A DNA stretch of 64,000 nucleotides from Melieria omissa (lineage: Eukaryota; Arthropoda; Insecta; Diptera; Ulidiidae), in assembly GCA_963971225.1 (NCBI GenBank), contig OZ020270.1:64112932-64176931 (forward strand). The letters run 5' to 3'. Positions 42,896-52,110 of this stretch are shown in pieces. The position numbers were made by a program, and so were the translations under genes. Positions within the stretch are counted from its first letter, which is position 1. The number at the start of each line of letters is the position of its first letter. Under the pieces are notes generated by a model that was not told the origin of the DNA, made no database searches, and worked only from the letters and a program-made list of their open reading frames with translations.

Positions 42896-45800
42896 CTTGC
42901 ACCACTCTAAAGCGGCATCTGCCGCACTTCTCCTCCGACTCTCAAAAAATGGGGAGGAGATAGCGCTCGTGCAGGAACCCTGGGTCTGCAACGGGCGCAT
43001 TCATGGTCTCAACGCGCCAGGATACAGGACTCTGTATATACCCTGCGGAGGTAAAAACAGATCCTGTATCCTCATCAAAAAACATATTAACGCGTTTATT
43101 CTTACTAATTTCAGTGACGCAGATAGCGTAGTGGCGGCGCTGGAAACACCGGGCTCCACACTATGGGTGGCTTCCACATACATGGCCCACGATGACTCGG
43201 AGAATCCCCCACCGTTTCTGATGAAAAATGCGGTGGAGGCGGCTAGGAAGGACAGGATGCCATTGGTCATCGGAACAGACGCCAATGCGCACCACACCAT
43301 CTGGGGCAGTTCGGACATAAACCCGCGAGGTGAGTCTCTCTTTGATTATATTGTTAGCACCAACTTATATGTTGCAAACACTGGGCATGAGCCCACTTTT
43401 ATCACCTCAGTTCGTGAAGAGGTTCTCGATCTTTCACTGGTAAATGAATTTGCCACTAATCTACTCAAAGAATGGAAAGTCTCCACAGAGCACTCCTTCT
43501 CTGACCACAGGTATATAGATTTTCGCATAGAAGTCGCAACCCCTCTGGTCACCTCTTATAGAAACGGAGTTAGAACTAACTGGGACAATTTCAGGGAAAT
43601 CTTTGTAAGATCACTGCCAAATGATGGTCCCAGTAAAATTGACTCAGTTCAGAAATTAGATAATGCGGTAGCTTCCCTTACAGCTGCCTACAAAGTTGCC
43701 ACTGAGAAGTCGTGCCCTGTGAGACCGCTCTGGGGTAATACGAAACCAAATTGGGGGAACTCTGAGGTAGCTGTGCTTAGAAGGGAGTGCCGAAAACTTT
43801 TCAATCGCGCTAGGGCGACAAACGACTGGTCTCAATATAAAGCCAGACTAAAGATTTTTAAAAAAGCGATAAGATCTGCCAAGCGATCCTCCTGGAGGAA
43901 TTTCTGTCAGAATATAGAATGTAACTCTGAGGCCAGTCGCCTTCGCAAGATACTCGCTTCCTGTCCAGCAGTCCCTAGCTTTCTGCAAAGGGAAGACGGT
44001 TCCTGGACATCGTCAAGCCAAGAGACAATCGAACTCCTGGTTGACACCCATTTTCCGGGAAATGGCTGTACTGACGCAACTACCCTGGATACAACTGGTT
44101 CAATCGGCCTTCATCATAGCATGGGGGTTCAAGACATAGTTAGCAGCGAAAAACTGCACTGGGCTATAAATAGCTTTCTGCCTTTCAAGTCTCCAGGGCC
44201 TGACGGTATTATACCAGCTGACTTGCAACACACATCAGACTTGGCCGTACCGTGGCTACTGGAGATTTGTGTAGCTATTCTACACTTGTCTCACATTCCT
44301 ACTATCTGGACTGAGGTAAACGTGATCTTCATACCTAAAGCGGGGAAGGTCTCACACTCAAAAGCAAAAGACCACAGGCCTATCAGCCTGTCCTCTTTTC
44401 TTCTTAAAGTCTTTGAAAGGCTCATCGACGTTTATATTAGGGATAAAGTGGGCCATCTTCTTTCACCCAATCAACATGCATATACGAAGGGTAAATCCGT
44501 GGAGACGGCTCTTCATGCACTCGTGCGGCAGATTGAATACTCCCTCCTTTTCAGAGAATACAGTTTGGTCTCTTTTCTCGACATTGAGGGAGCTTTCAAC
44601 AACATTATTCCGACGGCCATTACTGGCTCACTGACCAACTTAAACCTATGTAGACCATTAGTGGACATAGTTCAACTCCTTTTAACAAAAAGGATTATAA
44701 ACTCTTCGCTAGGCGGCTCCTCCGTTAGAAGGTGGGTCACCAGAGGCACCCCGCAGGGGGGTGTCCTTTCTCCTCTACTTTGGAACCTAGCGATAAATGA
44801 CCTGCTTTTGCAACTGAACGATACGGGGTGTAAGGTAGTTGCATACGCAGACGACGTGGCGTTAGCGGTATCTGGGAAGAACATTCCGACACTGGTTGAT
44901 CTTCTTCAAGGTGCACTGAATCTATTGGGATCTTGGTGCTCTCGGAACGGTATGGGCGTTAACCCATCCAAAACTGATCTGGTCCTTTTTACAAGGAAGC
45001 ACCAAGTTCCTACTTTTGACCCGCCTACTCTTTATGGCACTAGTCTTACTGTCAGCTCGCAGGCCAAATATCTTGGTCTACTGCTGGACAGGAAACTTAA
45101 CTGGAAAGCGAACATACTAGAAAGGGTTCGCAAGGCCACTGTTGCACTGTACTCCTGCAAAAGAGCAGTTGGCAAAAAATGGGGTCTCCAACCACGAATC
45201 ATGTACTGGATGTACATATCTGTAATTAGGCCCATTCTTTTCTATGGAGCAGTAGTATGGTGGACTGCCCTGGACAAGGGGACCAACCAGAAACCTTTGG
45301 ACTCAGTTCAAAGATCGGCGGCGCTCATTATTACTGGGGCCATGCGGTCCACACCGTCCAAAGGACTCTACGCCCTGCTCCACCTTCTTCCTGTTGACCT
45401 TTTCGGAAAACAAATGGCTACCCTCTCTGCAGTGAGACTAAATACCATAAATAGATGGACACGTACTGATTTCGGTCACTGCCAGATTCTAGGCAGTTCA
45501 CCTGACTTACGTAACAACATAGACTACTCATTACCATCTTTTGTTTTCGACTCCAAATTCTCAACCCTCATACCGCAAAGACGGGAGTGGGAGCAGGACA
45601 CGGTTCCGAAAACTGGAGTATGCTTCTATACCGGCGGCTCCAAACTGGATGGCAGAGTAGGGGGTGGAGTAATGTGTGAAAATCCACTCATGGAAGAATG
45701 TTTTCGTCTTCCAGATTTCTGCAGTGTCTTCCAAGCGGAAGTTCTGGCCATTTTCAAAGCCCTGTCTATGCTAAAACAACGCAACCTTCCTAAGAGTACG

Positions 45801-46460
45801 GTTCGTATTTTCACTGACAGCCAGGCAGCAATAAAAGCCCTTAAGAAGGTCTCAACGACATCGAAAGTGGTTACTCTCTGCCGCTCCCTACTAAATGAGT
45901 TAGGGCACGCGCACAACATTATCCTTATCTGGGTACCGGGCCACAAAGACATCAGTGGAAACTGTGTAGCTGATGAGCTTGCCAGACGTGGCACGACCCT
46001 CCCGCACCTCAGCACCACAGTCACGGCAGGCATTCCTCTTGCCTCTTGTAAACAAATGATCTGTTCACTCTTCCTAGAGAAGGCCAACAGGCGATGGCAA
46101 GGGGAGAGCACATGTACCATAACCAGACAGCTCTGGCCTGTTTTTAATCTAAGGCGTACAAGAGCACTTATCTCGCGTAGCAGGCAGCACATTAGTACGG
46201 TCGTCGCAATTCTGACGGGCCACTGTTTATTCGGACGCCATGCCGTCAGACTAGGCGTCAACAGTTGGGACTTCTGCCGCAGTTGCCACAATGAAGAGGA
46301 GGAGGAATCTATAAGCCACCTTCTCTGCAACTGTCCGGCTCTATCTAGACGAAGATGGAAAACCCTAGGCTCTCCTTTCTTCGACAACTTGAGTGAACTC
46401 AGTTCGGCTAGTATAAAAGACTTGATTGAGTTCATTCACTCTTCGAAATGGCTTAATTAG
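42876..46460 (+). CDS. LOA-type LINE ORF2: endonuclease, reverse transcriptase, RNase H, zinc finger
   Basis: Open for 1194 codons from ATG at 42876, which overlaps ORF1 by 20 nt and matches the family start (VQINLHHSKAA). Endonuclease: IALVQEPWVCNG, IGTDANAHHTIWGS (about residue 135), FSDHRYIDF. Reverse transcriptase: FKSPGPDGIIPADL, VIFIPKAGK, SFLDIEGAFNNI, GTPQGGVLSPLLWNL and the catalytic YADD (657-660). RNase H: FQAEVLAIFKAL, IFTDSQAAIKAL, LIWVPGHKDISGN..ADELA. The first catalytic Asp is replaced: the usual YTDGS reads YTGGS (residue 920, codon 45633-45635, GGC instead of GAC). A CRSCHNEEEEESISHLLCNCP finger follows. RNase H is probably inactive; the rest looks competent. Confidence 0.92.
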   Translation: MKVVQINLHHSKAASAALLLRLSKNGEEIALVQEPWVCNGRIHGLNAPGYRTLYIPCGGKNRSCILIKKHINAFILTNFSDADSVVAALETPGSTLWVASTYMAHDDSENPPPFLMKNAVEAARKDRMPLVIGTDANAHHTIWGSSDINPRGESLFDYIVSTNLYVANTGHEPTFITSVREEVLDLSLVNEFATNLLKEWKVSTEHSFSDHRYIDFRIEVATPLVTSYRNGVRTNWDNFREIFVRSLPNDGPSKIDSVQKLDNAVASLTAAYKVATEKSCPVRPLWGNTKPNWGNSEVAVLRRECRKLFNRARATNDWSQYKARLKIFKKAIRSAKRSSWRNFCQNIECNSEASRLRKILASCPAVPSFLQREDGSWTSSSQETIELLVDTHFPGNGCTDATTLDTTGSIGLHHSMGVQDIVSSEKLHWAINSFLPFKSPGPDGIIPADLQHTSDLAVPWLLEICVAILHLSHIPTIWTEVNVIFIPKAGKVSHSKAKDHRPISLSSFLLKVFERLIDVYIRDKVGHLLSPNQHAYTKGKSVETALHALVRQIEYSLLFREYSLVSFLDIEGAFNNIIPTAITGSLTNLNLCRPLVDIVQLLLTKRIINSSLGGSSVRRWVTRGTPQGGVLSPLLWNLAINDLLLQLNDTGCKVVAYADDVALAVSGKNIPTLVDLLQGALNLLGSWCSRNGMGVNPSKTDLVLFTRKHQVPTFDPPTLYGTSLTVSSQAKYLGLLLDRKLNWKANILERVRKATVALYSCKRAVGKKWGLQPRIMYWMYISVIRPILFYGAVVWWTALDKGTNQKPLDSVQRSAALIITGAMRSTPSKGLYALLHLLPVDLFGKQMATLSAVRLNTINRWTRTDFGHCQILGSSPDLRNNIDYSLPSFVFDSKFSTLIPQRREWEQDTVPKTGVCFYTGGSKLDGRVGGGVMCENPLMEECFRLPDFCSVFQAEVLAIFKALSMLKQRNLPKSTVRIFTDSQAAIKALKKVSTTSKVVTLCRSLLNELGHAHNIILIWVPGHKDISGNCVADELARRGTTLPHLSTTVTAGIPLASCKQMICSLFLEKANRRWQGESTCTITRQLWPVFNLRRTRALISRSRQHISTVVAILTGHCLFGRHAVRLGVNSWDFCRSCHNEEEEESISHLLCNCPALSRRRWKTLGSPFFDNLSELSSASIKDLIEFIHSSKWLN

Positions 46461-46585
46461 GCTTATCGACTTGCAGCAAGACAGACCTTTTTAACCTGTG
46501 GTATCACAACGGGCCCATTCCGTGGCCTAAGTGTGTCTTTCGGCAAGTCCCGGGCCAAGACAGCCACTTTAACCTAACCTAACCT
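46461..46585 (+). other. LINE 3' UTR with SINE-shared tail and (AACCT)n end
   Basis: 46498-46585 reads GTGGTATCACAACGGGCC, then GGCCTAAGTGTGTCT, then CAGCCAC and AACCT three times. The same order of blocks forms the 3' ends of SINE-B at 52041-52110 and 61884-61953 and, more diverged, the LOA-type LINE ending at 29504. It probably contains the signal that the LINE reverse transcriptase recognises. Confidence 0.85.
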
Positions 46586-46725
46586 AAATATATGATTTGT
46601 TCGCTTTTCACCTAAATAACGAGGATCCGGAAGGTAAAAAAAAAATTTTCATTATTTGTCAGTTTTTTTCACGAAAATACATCGCAGTGGGCACCCGGGT
46701 ACCCGGGTATGAGAATAAGGGTTAA

Positions 46726-46887
46726 TTTCAAGTTGTACTGTTGTACGCGGTCAAAAACTTTAATCAAATTTTCGTTGTGGTGTTTTAATGAACAAGTAGT
46801 ATTTGGTTGTTCAATATGTCGTCAACATAGAGGAATGCTCCTGAGTTGAGTCCACTTAGTGCTAGGTGGTGTTTTTTTTTTTTGTTC
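46726..46887 (-). pseudogene. gypsy-type reverse transcriptase segment with YVDD motif
   Basis: The minus strand encodes GAFLYVDDIL followed by a broken frame. This is the catalytic box of the Ty3/gypsy polymerase whose downstream half is at 39940-40614; the TTAA-flanked composite insertion separates the two. Sequence upstream of this box is missing. Confidence 0.75.
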
Positions 46888-46891
46888 TTAA

Positions 46892-47408
46892 CCCTTCGTT
46901 GCATGGCATTGCATATATGCAATGTTAACTTTTCATAGATTTGGAAACTATTCTATTCAGCATTTTACAGTCGTTCATTCTTCAGTTGCATCTTTTATGT
47001 TAAGACAATTGATTACTAACGGAATTTTCCATTAACATTGAAAGTATGCGCAAAAGAATCAAAAAAGCAACAAGTGTTTCGATTTGGTGAAATAATTTTG
47101 GTTATTGATGGCGATGGTGATATGGTGATCGTCGTCGCTCAGCTGTTTAGTGCGTTGAATTACGAGTATAGAGTGAAGTCTGACCTCTGTTCGACTCCCC
47201 GTAGTTATCAACACTAAAATATTGATAAAACCGACTTTCATTTCGGCGGTAGCGCTCTCACCAGGATACGGAAAATGGCCCTAAAACTTCTTTCCTAGAT
47301 AAAGGAATTCAACAAAATTTCATGTTTACCATCCGAACTTAACAAGCAACAAGAATTATATAACAAAAAGGTTTTTTCTTCACGTAAATTAAATCATGCA
47401 ACGAAGGG
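46892..47408. mobile_element. piggyBac-like MITE (517 bp, TSD TTAA)
   Basis: Termini CCCTTCGTTGCATG and CATGCAACGAAGGG, with TTAA at 46888-46891 and 47409-47412. No transposase. The middle (47110-47220) contains a tRNA-like stretch with TCGCTCAGCTGTTTAGTGCG and a B-box-like GTTCGACTCCC, which may be a captured tRNA-derived sequence. Confidence 0.85.
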
Positions 47409-47412
47409 TTAA

Positions 47413-47929
47413 TGTATAATGTAATGAATAACAAGTAGCAAATGTTTTCGGGTGTGTTTGTTGGGTTCGATGTTATAAGTGTTGTTATAATAATGTTATT
47501 ACTTATTCTTGTGTACATATTTATTTATTTATTTTTTTTGTTTTTATTTTTGTATTGTAAAATTATGAAAATATGTGGTGAATATGTTTTGTAAAATTAT
47601 GAAAATAATTGTAAATGTATAGGAAACTGTTGTTGATGATTTAGGTGCAATTTTCTTGGATCTGGCGGCAGCTTAGTGGATTTCCTGTGGTGATGAACCT
47701 TTGCGTCTGGGCGGTTTCGATGGGGTTTCATCAGGTACACAACTTTTGTGGTAAGCTGTTTGCGTGACGTCTTGCTGTCTGTCAATTCGTGAGTAAAGTG
47801 TTTGAAACGGGCCATCGTGGTTTTCCGTAAGAGGGTGGTCGGTGCCATTGTCATCATTGCGGGGTCGGATGTGTAGAATAGTCAGAAGTCTAAGTCGGTG
47901 TGGCAGGATCGTGGTCTGCAGGATCGCCA
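47413..47929 (-). pseudogene. gypsy-type leader and gag start
   Basis: Downstream of the primer-binding site (TGGCGATCCTGC read on the minus strand, 47918-47929) an open stretch encodes SKTSRKQLTTKVVYLMKPHRN, as in the + strand relative at 18839. It runs out into AT-rich sequence near 47600. The rest of gag is missing. Confidence 0.65.
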
Positions 47930-48486
47930 TGTCGTGAAAAAAGTCTTTGTGTGCGTGTGTGTGTAGTGTAAGTGGTCTATTGTTGGCGGACCTCGCCTCA
48001 AAGTTGATGGCTATGTTGGAGCCTCAGTGAGCTTGCTGCAGAATGAAACACACCAGTTGTCTCTTGCATCAAAGCTGATTTTATTTTCAAAATTTTTGTT
48101 CTTATATACTAAAATTATAACTGTTATACTGAGGGGCAATTCCAGTGCTCCTCCCTCTATTTCTAATTCACTCGCATCGCGCCAATCACAACGCGGGTTA
48201 GATCCGACGACGCGGCACTTTCCCAAAGTGGGCCAGCGCTCTGCGTTGACCTGCGGTAGGTCGGGTCGTGTTGCATGTGCGATCGGTGCAAGTGCCCACA
48301 TGTGTTGTGACATGTGTCGCTTGTGCAAGTGCAGGCCACTTGAGTGACGCCGGCGTTCTTGTGCATGCGACACTTGACACTTGTAATGTAAATAAAGTGA
48401 CGCGCGCACCGTTCGATGCACGTCGGTCTTGCTGATTGGCTTGAGCGCTATGCTGTCGGCATTAGTGGTCACGCGGTACCACTACA
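47930..48486 (-). mobile_element. LTR of the gypsy-type element (557 bp)
   Basis: On the minus strand it starts TGTAGTGGTACCGCG, holds TATA-like AGTATATAAG at about 48110 and ends TTTTTTCACGACA next to the primer-binding site. It shares its start and signal order with the LTR at 18195. This makes it the 5' LTR of the remnant to its left. Confidence 0.8.
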
Positions 48487-48673
48487 CTTGGTTTAAATTT
48501 AAACTTAGTTTAAACGACAAAGCAGTTTTTCAGTGCTAGGAGCAAATATTTGTCATTTGAGTATGGCAATACTGGCAACATTTTCATCTAGATAATAGTT
48601 TTCCTTTGTTCTGATTGTCATTCGTAAATAAATTGTTTGCGCTCAATTAATGTATTTAATAAAAAAATTCGAA

Positions 48674-49225
48674 ATGAGCAAACGGAGCGCAAATTTTTCT
48701 TCCCTCGAAATCGAATGTCTACTTGCACTTGTGGAAAAAAGCAATGCAAATGGAAAGAAATTAAAGCCGATTTTAATTCAAAATTTGTGGACAATTTCCG
48801 GTGCGTGAAAACGTTGCGCACAAAATATAAACACTTCAAAAAAAGTGCAAAAAAGAATTTTGCGCACGACCTGCAAGAGATTTATAAAATACGAGGGGGC
48901 ACAAGAAGTGCCAGTGCATCAAATCATGTGGATGAAATTATTTTAGAAATATGCCAATCCGGACTAACTGCCACATATGACGACGACGCTCAAAGCGCAG
49001 CAGTTAATAATTTGGCATAAATTAATGTACATATGCATGTATATATACACATTGTATTTTTATATTTCCTTTTATCATAACGGAAGACTGCATTGTTCTG
49101 GAAAACAGTGGTTCGGGAGGTAGTGGTGCAATCATTAACAACGCTGTGGCTGATTGCGAGTTAGCTGAATACGATGGACCAACTACTTCACAATTGCATG
49201 CTCAGCCAGCAGGTATGCCCACTTA
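48674..49225 (+). pseudogene. Myb/SANT-like DNA-binding protein gene, frameshifted
   Basis: From ATG at 48674 the frame reads SKRSANFSSLEIECLLALVEK, the usual start of Myb/SANT-like proteins. At about 48760 another frame takes over with WKEIKADFNSKF, VKTLRTKYKHFKKSAKKNFAHDLQEIYKIRGG. A possible intron of about 75 nt (49010-49085) is followed by DCIVLENSGSGGSGAIINNAV. Such proteins occur as host factors and as the second protein of Harbinger transposons. The frameshift removes the middle of the SANT fold. I cannot tell which origin applies; a palindrome-like GTTTAAATTTAAAC lies just upstream at 48493. Confidence 0.65.
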
Positions 49226-49499
49226 ACTATTATTACAGTCGCCGTGGCTCAGCTGGTTTGTGCGTTGGACCGCGAGTCGAAGGCAGCAACTCCAGGTTCA
49301 ATACTGCCTGTAATAACACCTAAAAAAATAACGGGAAAACTCGTTTTCTCTTTCGGTGGCTGTCCTCTCAGCTGGAAATGGCAAACCTCTGAGAGTAAAA
49401 ATTGCCTATGAAAAAGCTCCCAACCTGCCGTTCGGAACCGGCATAAAACTGTAGGTCCCTTCCACCCGCGTACGGGTGGTTGCGGGAGACTAGGCCTTA

Positions 49500-50877
49500 G
49501 TGCGCGTACACACATGAAGCGGTGCTGTGCTGTGCGGCGCTGTGCTTCACCGAGCGGCGCTTTGCTAAGCTTTCAGTGTTCACACTTAACGCGGTGCGGA
49601 GCGGAGCTTTTGCAAGTATCAACCTGTTGTCAACATGTGGCTGTGCAGTGAAGATTTGTAATTTCTCAGTGAAAACTGTTTTTTAACCTTCACACCGACA
49701 CCAATTTTTATATACGGAAACCGACACTATAAATATATGTTAATATTTTTCTTCTCATCCATTTTACAAAGAAAGTTTTCATTTTTTGAGCTAAGTTGGC
49801 AAGCAATAACAGCAAATGGACTGTTTTTAAAAGATTTCAGGTCCAAACGTAAAAGGGGGAAAAGGGATAAATGAGGTTTCAGCCCCTACAAAGTGGCCGA
49901 ATTAGTTGATTTTTCAAAAAAATTTCATAAAAGTGCATTTTCAATTATAACTATTCTCAGATATTGAAAAAGAAGGTTTATTTATATTATTGTGAAAAAA
50001 AGATAACTCATAATAATGAAGGAAAAGTAAAAAATTAATATTAATTCATATTAACCCTTTCCTTCCCGAATTATGAAATAGCCATAGAAAGAAATTGCAA
50101 GTTGGTTATTTGAAACGAGAGAACTATTTAAAAGTATTTTGCATCATATTTAAAATGGTTTCGACTTTCCAGTGGGAGGTGCGAGGAGGAGGTAGCCATA
50201 CTACATTAGACTACACTGGGCTTTTATGAAGCAAAATTAAAACATATTTTATATGAAAACAAAATGTCCCTTATTTACAAGTTTTTAGAGTTATTTGTTA
50301 GAGTTTTAGAGTTATTTGGTGTCCTTTGTTAAACATAGAGCAATATTACATTTTTGCCATTTAATTCTGCTGCCCTGTCGAGCGGGAACCGTTGCACAAA
50401 TGTTAACAATTTTCAATGTTCCCATAAAAACAAACTACATATTTTGCTGAAAAAGCTCAGAACAATGTTTCTTTTAATCGATACAATTCATAGAATGGGG
50501 AAAAATCGAAAATTATACATCGAAATTCCAAATTTGAATTTGGTAGCCATATGGCTACCATGGGAAGGAAAGGGTTAAATAAAAATAAATAAGAAAAATC
50601 ATTAATTAATTAATTAAAATCATTAACTCCCACAACGCATGCCGAATAACAATTTCCGATATTATATTTTCACAGTCCATGCTTGCTGCAGCAGCGTCAC
50701 GCGGCGACGAAATCAAATATTTTGAAAGTTTCAAACCAAGCGCTGCGTCGCGCTGCGTGACGCTGCTGAAAAAGTAGCATGTGTGAACACTCGCATTTGA
50801 TAACGGCAGTTTGAAAGCAACGCTCGGTAAAGCACAGCGCCGCACAGCACAGCACCGCTTCATGTGTGTACGCGCAC
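49500..50877. mobile_element. TIR element with 57-bp TIRs and TSD TTA (PIF/Harbinger-like), 1378 bp
   Basis: The left end starts GTGCGCGTACACACATGAAG and the right end is its inverted complement with about one mismatch in the first 57 bp; weaker inversion extends to ~100 bp. TTA lies at 49497-49499 and 50878-50880. No transposase is visible. It contains a TTAA-flanked MITE at 50055-50574. Confidence 0.87.
50055..50574. mobile_element. piggyBac-like MITE (520 bp, TSD TTAA)
   Basis: Termini CCCTTTCCTTCCC and GGGAAGGAAAGGG with TTAA at 50051-50054 and 50575-50578. Subterminal ATAGCCATA and TATGGCTA are also inverted. No coding capacity. Confidence 0.87.
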
Positions 50878-50889
50878 TTAGTCTCGTGT

Positions 50890-52110
50890 CGGCCGGCCTG
50901 GATAGCAATGATAACATGATGCGAAACTGAGAGCGCTGGACCACAATACATACTCAAAATCCGCACTAATACACCGATAACATCAGACCTTAGGGTTGAT
51001 TTTGCCAAACATCAGACCCGGGGGTTGCACAGAACCGTACTGTTGATTTCCCATACAAGGGCCACGGCGAGGGTTGCGTTTACTTTCAATTTTTTAAGCA
51101 TCGAAAAATCAATTGTTATTTCTTTGTAACTATGTAATCTTTTGGAAGAAAAATGATTAAAAAATTACAATATTTCCCGAAAACCAGTTAAAAGTGTTTT
51201 AATACGTGTTTAACACATTTTTTATTCAGCTTTTATTGAACTTTATTGTATGCTTTGGTAAAAACAACCCTGCGTCTGAAATAGAGTGGTCACCGCAAAA
51301 AGCATCCCTGACCGGCGACATTTTGTTGTTCAAAAAGTTCGCGATTTTTAAACCAAACAAAACATCTATACATCACTTTTACATCTATATATCACTGTAT
51401 ATTACTACTTTTCCCTAACACTTTTATTTGAATTAAATAATTTTGATAATTTCTTATATTTTCTTCCTTATTTTACACTGCTTCTTACAATAAGACTGTG
51501 AACATACTTTTTTACAAGTACATAAAAATTGCAACCCCGCGTTAGGAACAAATTTGCAAGCCAGCTGCTCGCTACAATACGAATTGTTCCACAAAGAGAG
51601 AAAGCTGGCAGGGTTGACGATTTTCTTTTCAGCTCACACGGATTGTGGTCGTGTGACCAAAAAAAACGACAAAATTTCGTCAATCCTCTCAGTTTCGCAT
51701 CATGTTATCATTGCTGGATAGTCAAGCGGGTAGCGCGCCATGCTGGCTTCTCATACCAAAGGCTCCAGGTTCGATTCCTGGCTCGGGCTGGTGAACAACT
51801 CATCTACTTCTATCGCTATCCACATGAACGGAATGAGAATTACAAGAATCGGACAAGTGCGCTCTTGGCAGGCAATGGCAAAACCTCCAAGTGTGAACGA
51901 AAAACTGCCAATCGCCGTTCGGATTCGGCGTTAAACTGTAGGTCCCCCCCCCCCCCCTTTCCCCATCCGCTTGAAATATGTGCTGTAACATATGTCGGCA
52001 AAACAGTGTTGCATACACAGTTCAAAAACGGGTGAAATATGTGGTATCACAATGGGCCTTTCAGGCCTCCGAGTGTGTCTCTTACAGAGGCAGCCACCGC
52101 AACCTAACCT
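50890..52110 (+). mobile_element. SINE-B (tRNA-derived, LOA-type LINE tail), split by a TIR element
   Basis: Flanked by AGTCTCGTGT (50880-50889 and 52111-52120). The head at 50890-50904 continues at 51721 with tRNA-like GTCAAGCGGGTAGCGCG and a perfect B box GGTTCGATTCC (51769). The core is GTTCGGATTCGGCGTTAAAC and TGTAGGTCC, then a C-run. The tail at 52041-52110 matches the 3' end of the intact LINE. Net length about 405 bp, close to the other copy (401 bp at 61553). Confidence 0.9.
50905..51714. mobile_element. TIR element with 6-bp TSD TGGATA (810 bp)
   Basis: Termini GCAATGATAACATGATGCGA (29 bp in all) and its inverted complement, flanked by TGGATA (50899-50904 and 51715-51720). Inserted in the head of SINE-B. 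No ORF of note; a 6-bp duplication is less common and I do not assign a superfamily. Confidence 0.8.

Larger units (their letters stand above)
40749..46585 (+). mobile_element. Full-length LOA-type LINE (5837 bp, 14-bp TSD)
   Basis: AAATATATGATTTG occurs at 40735-40748 and 46586-46599, directly outside the element, so both ends are exact. It has a ~520-nt 5' UTR, ORF1 (41270-42895), ORF2 overlapping by 20 nt (42876-46460) and a short 3' UTR ending in AACCT repeats. Both ORFs are open. It is the youngest-looking LINE in the window. Confidence 0.93.
40619..46721. mobile_element. piggyBac-like MITE (252 bp net, TSD TTAA) carrying a full-length LINE
   Basis: Termini CCCTTATTCTCATACCC and GGGTATGAGAATAAGGG are perfect inverted complements, with TTAA at 40615-40618 and 46722-46725. 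Next to the termini lie ACCCGGGTACCC repeats in inverted order. Removing the LINE and one copy of its 14-bp duplication leaves about 240 bp. It splits the polymerase of the gypsy-type element. No transposase. Confidence 0.9.
39839..48486 (-). mobile_element. gypsy-type LTR retrotransposon remnant, split by two piggyBac-like MITEs
   Basis: Minus-strand order: LTR (47930-48486), primer site and gag start (47500-47929), MITE (46892-47408), reverse transcriptase YVDD part (46726-46887), composite insertion (40619-46721), then the end of the reverse transcriptase, RNase H and the spacer before integrase (39960-40614). Protease, most of gag and the N-terminal reverse transcriptase are missing, as are integrase and the 3' LTR. 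The right flank of the Transib element is in or next to this remnant. Confidence 0.78.

Noticed and set aside
45626..46435. Minus-strand ORF of 269 codons
   Set aside because: Antisense to RNase H and the C-terminus of the intact LINE ORF2; composition matches codon-mirrored coding sequence.
46571..46585. Telomeric repeat array
   Set aside because: Only three AACCT units that form the tail of a LINE with a TSD; not an array.
49241..49310. tRNA gene
   Set aside because: Head of SINE-A; recurs at 59420-59494 on the other strand and lacks a proper B box and acceptor stem.
51721..51790. tRNA gene
   Set aside because: It has A- and B-box-like sequences but is followed by a conserved core and LINE-like tail and recurs at 61561 with TSDs, so it is the head of SINE-B.
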